From DATDCV01 sp036524155 (lineage in GTDB: Bacteria > Verrucomicrobiota > Verrucomicrobiia > Limisphaerales > UBA8199), in assembly GCA_036524155.1 (NCBI GenBank), contig DATDCV010000647.1, forward strand, positions 1 through 26,424: 26,424 nt of DNA, read 5' to 3'. How positions within the stretch are numbered: position 1 is the stretch's first letter; each line of letters starts with the position of its first letter. The notes under the pieces are model-generated. The model searched no databases. It saw only the letters and a program-made list of their open reading frames with translations, and was not told where the DNA came from. The position numbers and the translations under genes are program-made. Positions 15,371-23,100 of this stretch are shown piece by piece.

Positions 15371-16858
15371 ATGAACGCTCTGACTCGCCGTTCCTTCTTG
15401 AAGTCCGCCTGCCTCGTTCCCTCAACCCTTGGCCTGTCCCCTCGCTGCTGGGCGCAGGTCGCCGGTGCGAATAGTGATATTCGCGTCGCGGTGATCGGTC
15501 TGGGCGGGAATATCGGTTTTGGTGGCCGCGGTGGAGCGCACCTGAATGCGTTCAACGAAATGCAAGGCGTGCGTCTCGCCGCCTTGTGTGATTGCGACGC
15601 CCGGATTCTCGAGAGCGGCGTCCGGCGGCTCAAGGATAAAGGCCGTGAGGTTGCTGGTTTCGCCGACATCCGCAAACTCCTTGAGAGCAAAACCGTCGAT
15701 GCCGTCTCCGTCGCCACCCCCAACCACTGGCATGCGCTCGCCACTGTTTGGGCTTGCCAGGCCGGTAAGGATGTCTACGTCGAGAAACCCGTATCACACA
15801 ACGTATGGGAGGGCCGTCAGGCAGTCATCGCCGGGCGAAAATACAACCGGATCGTGCAGGCCGGCACGCAGAGCCGCAGCCGGCCCGGTGTCCGCGAGGT
15901 CATCGCTGAGTTGCACGCCGGCAAGTTCGGCCGGATCAAACTCGTGCGCGGATGCTGCTACAAGCCGCGTCTCAGCATCGGCAAAGTCGATGGTCCTCAG
16001 CCCATTCCCCCCGGCCTGGACTACGACCTCTGGTGCGGACCCGCTCCGATGAAACCGCTCCGCCGCAAAAACCTGCACTACGACTGGCATTGGTTCTATG
16101 ACACGGGTAACGGTGACCTCGGCAACCAGGGGGTGCACGAAGTGGACCTGGGACGGTGGGTCCTGAATGAACCCGCCCTTCCGCCGCGCGTCCTGAGCAT
16201 TGGCGGGCGCTTCGGCTACGAGGACGACGGTGAGACGCCCAACACCCAGGTCATACTCTACGATTATCCCACTCCCTTCATCTTCGAGGTCCGGGGCTTG
16301 CCACGCTCCAGGGAATTTCAGGGGCAGAATTGGGCCCAAAACCTGGACTCCTTCCCGGGCGTACCGGACAAGCGCGGGGTCGGTGTGGTGGTCTACTGCG
16401 AGCAGGGCACGGTTTTGGTCCCGAGCGAGAGCTCGCCAATACTGTTCGACCGGGATGGCCAAAAACTAAGAACCTACGATTCCGGCGGCAATCATTTCGC
16501 CAATTTCATCCAGGCTGTTCGCAGCCGGAAAACCTCCGATCTGACCGCCGATATTCAGGAAGGCCATGTCTCGAGCGCTCTCTGCCACCTGGGCCTGAGC
16601 TCACACCGCGCAGGCCGACTTGCGCCACCGGGCGAGATCCGCGAGCAGATTCAGAGCAGCCACGAAGCGACGGAATCTTACGGGCGTTTTCAGGAGCACC
16701 TGGCCACCAACGGCGTCAAGTTGGACGAGGCCAAGGCTACGCTCGGCTCCTGGCTGAAAGTCGACCGCGTCAACGAGCGGCTGATCGATGCGCCCGCAGC
16801 GGAGGCTCTACTGACTCGGGAGTACCGCAAACCGTTCGCAGTGCCGGAGAAGGTCTGA
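15371..16858 (+). CDS. Tat-exported Gfo/Idh/MocA-family oxidoreductase
   Basis: The 495-residue protein begins with a twin-arginine signal (MNALTRRSFLKSACLV, with an Ala-rich end near residue 31). A Rossmann dinucleotide-binding start follows (IRVAVIGLGGNIGFGGRGG; the glycine loop is longer than the usual GxGxxG). Next come DAVSVATPNHWHA, the EKPV motif with its catalytic-site Lys (DVYVEKPVSHN), and a second domain with WHWFYDTGNGDLGNQGVHEVDLGRW. That GNxGxHExDxGRW block is typical of the secreted planctomycete/verrucomicrobial group. The C-terminus (LLTREYRKPFAVPE) also fits that group. The family oxidises or reduces sugars and related compounds with NAD(P); exported members are thought to carry the folded cofactor across with Tat. 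It sits next to a secreted glycosidase-like gene, which suggests carbohydrate processing outside the cytoplasm. The substrate is unknown. Confidence 0.9.
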   Translation: MNALTRRSFLKSACLVPSTLGLSPRCWAQVAGANSDIRVAVIGLGGNIGFGGRGGAHLNAFNEMQGVRLAALCDCDARILESGVRRLKDKGREVAGFADIRKLLESKTVDAVSVATPNHWHALATVWACQAGKDVYVEKPVSHNVWEGRQAVIAGRKYNRIVQAGTQSRSRPGVREVIAELHAGKFGRIKLVRGCCYKPRLSIGKVDGPQPIPPGLDYDLWCGPAPMKPLRRKNLHYDWHWFYDTGNGDLGNQGVHEVDLGRWVLNEPALPPRVLSIGGRFGYEDDGETPNTQVILYDYPTPFIFEVRGLPRSREFQGQNWAQNLDSFPGVPDKRGVGVVVYCEQGTVLVPSESSPILFDRDGQKLRTYDSGGNHFANFIQAVRSRKTSDLTADIQEGHVSSALCHLGLSSHRAGRLAPPGEIREQIQSSHEATESYGRFQEHLATNGVKLDEAKATLGSWLKVDRVNERLIDAPAAEALLTREYRKPFAVPEKV

Positions 16859-17004
16859 GCGCTTAAACATGAAAGCCGCACTCCAGCGCCATCATGATAT
16901 CGGCGCGCATGCTGATGCCCCGCTCGAATTCCTCCAGGACATCGATCGGCCCAACGTGACATTAATGTCTCTTGCCTGTAACGACCCTTTGTACGCTTAT
17001 CCCT

Positions 17005-18267
17005 ATGTACCTCCGATTGATGTTTTTTCTGGCAATCACGAGTCTGGCGCTCGGCGCCAATGACCCCGCCAATGAAGCCGTCTATCCCCTTCGCGTAAGC
17101 GAGAATGGAAGATATTTTATCGACCAAAAGGGCAAGCCAGTCTTTTGGCTCGGTACCACTCAGTGGCAGCTCTTCCGTGAGTACAATCTCGAAGAGGCAC
17201 GCACGATTATCGAGAAGACCAAAAGCCATGGCTTTGCCTTCGCCCAGGTCATGCTTATGGGTGTCGGCGACGGCACTAAACCCAATGTGCATGGGGACAA
17301 ACCCTGGAACGACAATAACCCGCTCACGCCGAACGAAGCCTATTTCAAGAACGTTGATGCCGTGCTACGGATCGCCCGCGAAAATAACCTCGTTATTTCC
17401 CTGACGCTCTACCATCAGCGGTACCGCAAATACATCACGGTCGAAAACGCGCGCGCCTGGGCGAGGTGGCTCGCGCAACGCTACCGCGATATGCCCAATT
17501 TGGTCTGGTCCATGACCCCCGAAGCCAAACCCGAGTTTGTGCCGGTGTTGCGCGAACTGGCCGCCGGCTTGCACGAAGGCGACGGCGGCGCGCACCTCAT
17601 TACCTTCAAACCGGACCCCGCTCCGTATTCGTCGAGTTTCATCCATAGCGAAAGTTGGCTGGATTTCGATTCCATGCAGACGTGGAAAAGCGTCGAGCTC
17701 ATCTACCCTTTCGTGACGAAAGACTATAATCTGAAACCCGTAAAACCCGTGCTAATGGCCGAAGGCGCTTACGAGCACGGCTCCGAGTACGGGTTCGACG
17801 TCTCACCTCTTTGGATTCGACGCCAGGCCTATTACTCGTACCTCGCCGGAGCCCATCATACCTACGGGCACAATGATAGCTGGCGTGTGCTGCCAACTTG
17901 GAAGGAGGCGCTCGACGCCCCCGGCGCGGTGCAGCTTGGCATTCTGAAGAAGATTCTCGAGGCGCGAAGCGAGTGGTGGTTCCTGGTTCCGGACCAAACC
18001 ATTTTTGCCAGCGGCGGGAAGACAAATGGAACTATCTTGAACCTGGCCGCCCGCCACAAAGACGGCCGTTGGCTCATGGCGTATCTCGCGGACAAGGCCG
18101 CGTTCTCCATCGATCGGTCCAAGTTCGCCGGCGGCGCAGACGGCAAGGCTTTCTGGATTGACCCGCGCACTGGCCTTTCGGTTGCGATTGGCAACTTTCC
18201 AAACCGCGGAGTAGCGGAATATTCCACTCCGGAGGGCTGGGAAGATGCTTTGCTTATAGTCGAATAA
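17005..18267 (+). CDS. Secreted DUF4038 glycosidase-like protein (GH140-like)
   Basis: The 420-residue protein has a Sec signal peptide (MYLRLMFFLAITSLALGA). It then has the DUF4038 core: LRVSENGRYFIDQKGKPVFWLGTTQW, a TIM-barrel-like stretch with QVMLMGVGDG, NLVISLTLYHQ and NLVWSMTPEAKPEF, and later LMAEGAYEHG and RRQAYYSYLAGAHHTYGHNDSW. The last hundred residues match the C-terminal domain that normally accompanies DUF4038 (annotated as putative collagen-binding), with GTILNLAARHKDGRWLMAYL and KAFWIDPRTGLSVAIG. The best-characterised relatives are GH140 apiosidases acting on pectin side chains; the substrate here is not known. ATG 17005 is chosen because it starts the signal peptide; an in-frame TTG at 16972 would place eleven residues before it. 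The 146-base gap to the upstream oxidoreductase gene holds no clear gene. Confidence 0.85.
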   Translation: MYLRLMFFLAITSLALGANDPANEAVYPLRVSENGRYFIDQKGKPVFWLGTTQWQLFREYNLEEARTIIEKTKSHGFAFAQVMLMGVGDGTKPNVHGDKPWNDNNPLTPNEAYFKNVDAVLRIARENNLVISLTLYHQRYRKYITVENARAWARWLAQRYRDMPNLVWSMTPEAKPEFVPVLRELAAGLHEGDGGAHLITFKPDPAPYSSSFIHSESWLDFDSMQTWKSVELIYPFVTKDYNLKPVKPVLMAEGAYEHGSEYGFDVSPLWIRRQAYYSYLAGAHHTYGHNDSWRVLPTWKEALDAPGAVQLGILKKILEARSEWWFLVPDQTIFASGGKTNGTILNLAARHKDGRWLMAYLADKAAFSIDRSKFAGGADGKAFWIDPRTGLSVAIGNFPNRGVAEYSTPEGWEDALLIVE

Positions 18268-18352
18268 TCGGAAGTGGGCGCGACTCCGGCGCCCTGCGTG
18301 GATGTGAGCAGCTCATCTTCTGGAGCCGCTCGCGGTGGGTGTAGACAAATTC

Positions 18353-18499
18353 CCCCTCACCCCGGCCCTCCCCCCGAGGAGAGGGAGAATCTTCGGCGCT
18401 CGCTCACGTTTTTCGGTGCGATTCCGATTTAGTCGCAACGAGGAACCTGCGGGGCGGACGACGGTCCTCCCTCTCCTCGGGGAGGGCCGGGGTGAGGGG
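18353..18499. repeat. Long interrupted inverted repeat (REP/MITE-like)
   Basis: The left arm at 18353-18387 and the right arm at 18467-18499 are near-perfect reverse complements over 33 bases. The only difference is two extra C residues in the left arm. The arms read CCCCTCACCCCGGCCCTCCC inward to GAGGAGAGGGAG. The 79-base centre has no gene. Palindromes with this CCCTCACCCCGGCCCTC core occur as dispersed intergenic repeats in many GC-rich genomes; that it is one here is inference. It fills much of the 339-base gap between the DUF4038 gene and the leuB-like gene and could also end transcription. Confidence 0.75.
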
Positions 18500-18606
18500 A
18501 GATTCGACGGTAACCACATAGAAATTGAGATGCACACCGCGCGGTCAAAGCCCGGAAAAAACGATGGCATATCACGTGAGAGGTCGTTAAGCTCGCCTCA
18601 ATTCCT

Positions 18607-19758
18607 ATGAGCACAACTGTACCAACAACCACCCCGCTTAAGATCGCCGCGCTGGCCGGCGATGGCATCGGTCCGGAAATAATGCCGGAGGCGATCAAGG
18701 TTCTTAGGGCCATTGAAAGGAAGTTCGACCTGCAGTTGGAAATCACTGAGGCTCCCGTGGGCTGGGCGGCAATCGACAAAGAGGGAAAAGCCCTCCCGGA
18801 TAGCACCATCGCTTTGTGCCGAAAATCCCGCGCCGTCCTGGTCGGCGCCGTCGGCCTGCACTACCGGGATCCCGAAATCACCAAGGAAAAACGGCCGGAA
18901 CGCGCATTGCTCCGCCTTCGCAAACAGCTCGGCCTCTTTGCTAATCTCCGCCCGATCAGGCTGTACCCGGAATTGGCGGATGCCTGCCCGCTTCGCCCGG
19001 AACGCCAGGGTGACGGGATCGATATTCTGGTGGTGCGGGAGTCAAGCGCTGGACTCTATTACGGTTATCCCAGGAAGACCGAAGCGGTGATGGAACTCAA
19101 GGACGCAGGGAAGCCCGCGAAGGAAGTCCTCCGCGCCGTCGACACCATGGCTTTCACAGTGTCGGAAATTGAACGAATCGCCCATGTCGCTCTGCGCGCC
19201 GCCTGGCTGCGGAAAAGAAAAGTCACCAGCGTGGATAAGGCCAACATTCTCGAGACCAGCATTCTCTGGCGCAAGGTGGTTACTGACACCAGCCACGAGT
19301 ATCCTCACGTCGTGCTTGAGAATATGCTGGTGGATACCGCCGCCATGCAACTGGTTCTGCGTCCGGCTCAATTTGACGTGCTCCTGTGCGAGAGCACGTT
19401 CGGGGAAATCCTCTGCGATGAAGCCGCCGCCCTTGTAGGCTCGCTCGGAATGCTGCCCAGCGCCCACCTCGGCTATGCCCGCGATGGCAAAACCTTCGGC
19501 CTCTACGAGCCCGCGGGTGGCACCGCGCCCGACATCGCAGGGAAGGGCCTGGCCAATCCTATCGCCCAGATTCTCGCCGCCGCCTTAATGCTGCGTTACA
19601 CGTTCGAATTGGACGAACCAGCCAAGGCAATCGAAACAGCCGTGTGTAGAACGATTGCTGCCGGTTACCGCACTAACGACATTTTCATCCCCGGCGACGC
19701 CAATCTTCGCAAAGTCGGCACATCCCAAATGGGCGACGCCATCGCCGGCGTGATCTGA
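18607..19758 (+). CDS. leuB: 3-isopropylmalate dehydrogenase
   Basis: The 383-residue enzyme belongs to the isocitrate/isopropylmalate dehydrogenase family and matches LeuB best. It has GDGIGPEIM, EKRPERALLRLRKQLGLFANLRPI (with the malate-binding arginines), ILVVRESSAGLYYGYPR (Arg and catalytic Tyr), VDKANILETSILWRKVV (catalytic Lys), NMLVDTAAMQLV and LYEPAGGTAPDIAGKGLANPIAQIL. LeuB oxidatively decarboxylates 3-isopropylmalate with NAD in leucine synthesis. The metal ligands should be Asp243, a second Asp at 267 and Asp271. Position 267 is Glu (FGEILCDEA, where FGDILSDEA is normal), and the preceding NMFG is STFG. No other leucine gene is nearby. A tartrate/isocitrate-type relative is possible but fits less well. 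Confidence 0.84.
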   Translation: MSTTVPTTTPLKIAALAGDGIGPEIMPEAIKVLRAIERKFDLQLEITEAPVGWAAIDKEGKALPDSTIALCRKSRAVLVGAVGLHYRDPEITKEKRPERALLRLRKQLGLFANLRPIRLYPELADACPLRPERQGDGIDILVVRESSAGLYYGYPRKTEAVMELKDAGKPAKEVLRAVDTMAFTVSEIERIAHVALRAAWLRKRKVTSVDKANILETSILWRKVVTDTSHEYPHVVLENMLVDTAAMQLVLRPAQFDVLLCESTFGEILCDEAAALVGSLGMLPSAHLGYARDGKTFGLYEPAGGTAPDIAGKGLANPIAQILAAALMLRYTFELDEPAKAIETAVCRTIAAGYRTNDIFIPGDANLRKVGTSQMGDAIAGVI

Positions 19759-19759
19759 G

Positions 19760-19823
19760 GTAGGCGACGACGTCAGCAGCCGACTTAGGACATTTAGGTG
19801 TAGGCGACGACGTCAGGAGTCGA
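19760..19823 (+). repeat. Two direct repeat copies, 40-base period
   Basis: GTAGGCGACGACGTCAG followed by CAGCCGA at 19760-19783 recurs at 19800-19823, followed by GAGTCGA. That is 24 bases with two mismatches, start to start 40 bases. It begins right after the leuB-like stop codon. It resembles the short dispersed intergenic repeats seen in relatives, but two copies are too few to call an array. Confidence 0.6.
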
Positions 19824-19865
19824 TTGAAAAGCGCCGGTCGTAGGCTCCAACCAGCGGCGAAGTTT

Positions 19866-20039
19866 TCAATACCAGTTCCGCAGCCGCACTTCCACGCCCG
19901 TCTCGACCGGCACCAACTGTTTGAAGTAAGCCGCGTTGGTTGTCGCGCCGCTCTGGTCGCGATAGTGGTAGGGATAAACCACCTTGGGGCGGAACGCTCT
20001 GACCGCGGTGGCCGCATCGCTCGCGCTCGTGGTGTTCGC
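19866..20039 (-). pseudogene. C-terminal relic of an MBL-fold metallo-hydrolase
   Basis: On the minus strand, 57 codons ending in TGA (19866-19868) contain AATAVRAFRPKVVYPYHYRDQ and, further on, YFKQLVPVETGVEVRLRNWY. RPKVVYPYHY followed by a closing strand and RLRxWY is the characteristic C-terminus of UlaG-like MBL-fold hydrolases. The fold's metal-binding HxHxDH region would lie further upstream. Instead, the same frame loses recognisable sequence near 20040 and meets a stop soon after. The missing part is replaced by the promoter region and signal peptide of the giant gene on the other strand. It is therefore a 3' remnant of a gene cut away by rearrangement. Confidence 0.65.
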
Positions 20040-20175
20040 GGTGATCTTATTGCAGCGAGCCGAAAAAGGGAAGGCCCGTCAGGATCAAACCCCGCTGCCC
20101 CCGCCACCCGGCGCCGGTACTTTAGTTGACTTTCTTGATTTCGCCGCGGCCGATCGGCTAAGCTCATGCCCGCGC

Positions 20176-23100
20176 ATGAGGATCGCTCTGAACGCCGGCG
20201 GCGCGACTCGCCTGATTGTGTGGGTGATCGCCATGCTGGTCGGTACGGGTGTCAACCCGGCCGGCGCCGCGTCGCTGGTGATCAACGAAGTCCTCGCCGA
20301 AAACGCCGGCGGATTGCGCGATGCCGACGGTGACACTCCCGACTGGATAGAAATTCACAATGCGTCTACCAACCGCGTGAACCTGGCCGGATGGCACCTC
20401 ACTGATACCCCGACCAATCTTACCGGGTGGACCTTTCCCGCTACCAATCTGGCGCCAGGCGGTTTCCTGGTCGTCTTTGCTTCGTTGAAAGACCGCGCTG
20501 TTCCCGGCGCCGAGTTGCACACCAACTTCCGTCTGGAATCCGAGGGTGAATACCTTGCGTTGGTGGAGCCCGATGGCGCCACTGTCGCCTCGACCTTCTC
20601 ACCGGGTTTCCCTCCTCAACGTGCGAATGTTTCCTACGGCATCCAATCCAGCCAAATCCCGGTTCTCAGCCTCGATTTCAACGACGATGATTCCGGTGAA
20701 GCCGGGGCGTCCAACACCGTCGCCGGTTTCAACACGATGACGCTCAGCTCGAACCCCTCGACATTTGGGGGCCTGGCAGTGACGATTTCCTCGTTGGGTG
20801 GGGCAGTGCTCGACGACCGGGACCGCGCCTTTCCGGTGCCTTCCGCCACGCTCACACAGGACCAGCTCTACGACGATTTCATCTACGCGACCGGCACGGT
20901 GAACGGGACCGGGCTCCGGGTGCGCATCGCCGGGTTGAAACCCGACCAGCAATACTACGTCAAACTGTGGTCCGTCGATCCGGGGGGCTCCACAGTTGGC
21001 GAACGTTATTCGGATTGGACCGAGACCGCCGGCGGGGTGACCAACACTATCGCCGCCGGTTACTCCTGGAACGTGAGCCGGCCGGTTCTCCAGGACGGGG
21101 ACAGCACCCTCGGAGGTTATGTCCGCGCCTCGGCCTCCGGCGAATTACAGATCGACGGAACGCGTTCCGGAGGTGTCTCGTCAACGGTTTACCTCAACGC
21201 GCTCCAATTATTTGAAATCGATGGCTCCATCGGCACTAACGGTGTTTTGCGATTTTTCAAAACCCCCACCCCCGGCGCGCCCAACGGCCCGGGATTTCTT
21301 GGCCTCGTGGCCGATACGCGGTTCAGCGTCGACCGCGGCTACTACAGTTCCCCGTTTCAGGTGGCCATCACCACTGCGACCGACGGAGTGCGGATCTACT
21401 GGACGACCAACGGCAGTGCGCCTTCCGAGACGAACGGTCAGCTTTATCTGGGGCCGATTCAGGTCACGGGAACCACGTTGCTGCGGGCCGCGGCGTTCAA
21501 AGAGGGATGGCTGCCCGGCGCTGCGGATACTCAGAGCTATCTTTTCCTGGAACAAGTGCTCCAACAATCCGCCAACCAACCCGGCTATCCGATCACTTGG
21601 CAGGGCAGTTACCCCGCCGACTACGGCATCGACCCTTTTATCGTAGGCCACCCCGTTTACGGTCCGGGCCTTTCGAATGACCTCCGCTCGCTCCCCGTCC
21701 TGTCTATCGTCATGTCTCACGACGACATGTGGGGCGATGTCAACGGCATCTACAACCACGCGACGAGCCTCGGGCCTGCCTGGGAGCGACCTGCCAGCGC
21801 TGAGTTGTTTCAGCCGGACGGGACCACGGAATTCGCCGTCAATTGCGGTGTGGAAATTCAAGGCGGCGCCAGCCGCGACAACGCGCGGACGCCCAAACAC
21901 TCCTTCCGGCTCGTCTTCAAGAATGAGTACGGTCCTACCCGCCTGCGCTACGATTGGTTCCCGGGCCCGGTCAAGGAGTTCAACACCATCGTGCTCCGTG
22001 CTTGCGGCTTCGTCGATGCCTGGACCACCCGCTATTCCGATACCTCGCCAGTGCCCGGAACAAGCCTGATCGGGCTGCGCTACCGTCCCGAGAACGCCAC
22101 CTACCTCAAAGACGTTTGGATGAAGCAATCGCTCCGCGATATGGGCCAGCCCGCGACACGGTCGGACTTCGTTCACCTCTTCGTCAATGGCCTTTACTGG
22201 GGGTTTTATAACCCTTCCGAACGGATCGACGCGCCGTTCTGTGCGTCGCATTTCGGCGGCCGGGAGGCGGACTGGGATGTCATGGCCGGGGATGAAGCCT
22301 ACAACGTGGTCGAAATCCGCGACGGCAATCAGCACGACTGGGACGAGACGATGGCGCTGGTTGAGACAGCGACCGTGTCGTCCGCCTCCTACGAAGCGGT
22401 CGCCTCCAGGGTAGATCTCGAAAATCTGGCGGATTATATGCTGCTGCATATCTTCGTCGAGTCCGAAGATTGGCCGCAACATAACTGGTATGCCATTCAT
22501 CGCCGCGCTACCAACGGGTTGCCGGCGACGCCCTGGACCTTCTTGCCCTGGGACCAGGAGGTCTTGCTCGACCGCTACGTTCGCCGGGACCGATCCGGCG
22601 TGGACAACACCAACACTCCCGCGCGGATATATGCCCGCCTGCGCGCCTTCCCGGAGTTCCGGCGCTTGTTTGGCGACCGGGTGCACAGACACCTCTTCAA
22701 CGCCGGTGTTCTGACGGCTGAGAACAACATCGCCCGGTTCGAGGCGTTGGCAGCGCGGCTGCACCGTGCGATGGTCGCGGAGTCGGCCCGGTGGGGCGAC
22801 GCGCGGAAGTTCACCATCGGTGCCAACCCGGGTACCGGTGTCACCTTTACCCGTGACGAGTGGTGGGTGCCCGAGTTGCAGGCGCTCGGCGGCTTCTTGC
22901 CTGCCCTTAACCCCTATTGGATCGATCGGTTCCGCACTCTTGGCCTGTATCCCGCCCTTCTCGCGCCACAATTCAACCAGTTCGGCGGCAGCGTGCCGGC
23001 TGATTTTGAACTGACACTGACACACTCAAACTCGACGGGGGTTATCTATTATACGTTGGATGGCTCCGACCCGAGAGTTTACCTCACGGGCGCCCTCGCC

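Noticed and set aside
18353..18499. CRISPR array or simple intrinsic terminator.
   Set aside because: Only two arms in inverted orientation, no repeat-spacer pattern, and a 79-base centre with no T run after the right arm.
19685..20167. A 160-codon minus-strand frame after leuB.
   Set aside because: Arg- and Pro-rich without motifs. The real minus-strand signal here is in another frame (the MBL relic).
19984..20175. Extension of the giant gene upstream of its signal peptide.
   Set aside because: It overlaps the MBL relic on the other strand and would place 64 residues before an otherwise normal signal peptide.
21208..23025. A 605-codon open frame on the minus strand inside the giant gene.
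   Set aside because: It is antisense to well-supported CotH and chitobiase-like domains. Its product is His-, Arg- and Val-rich without motifs, as expected for the mirror of a GC-rich gene.
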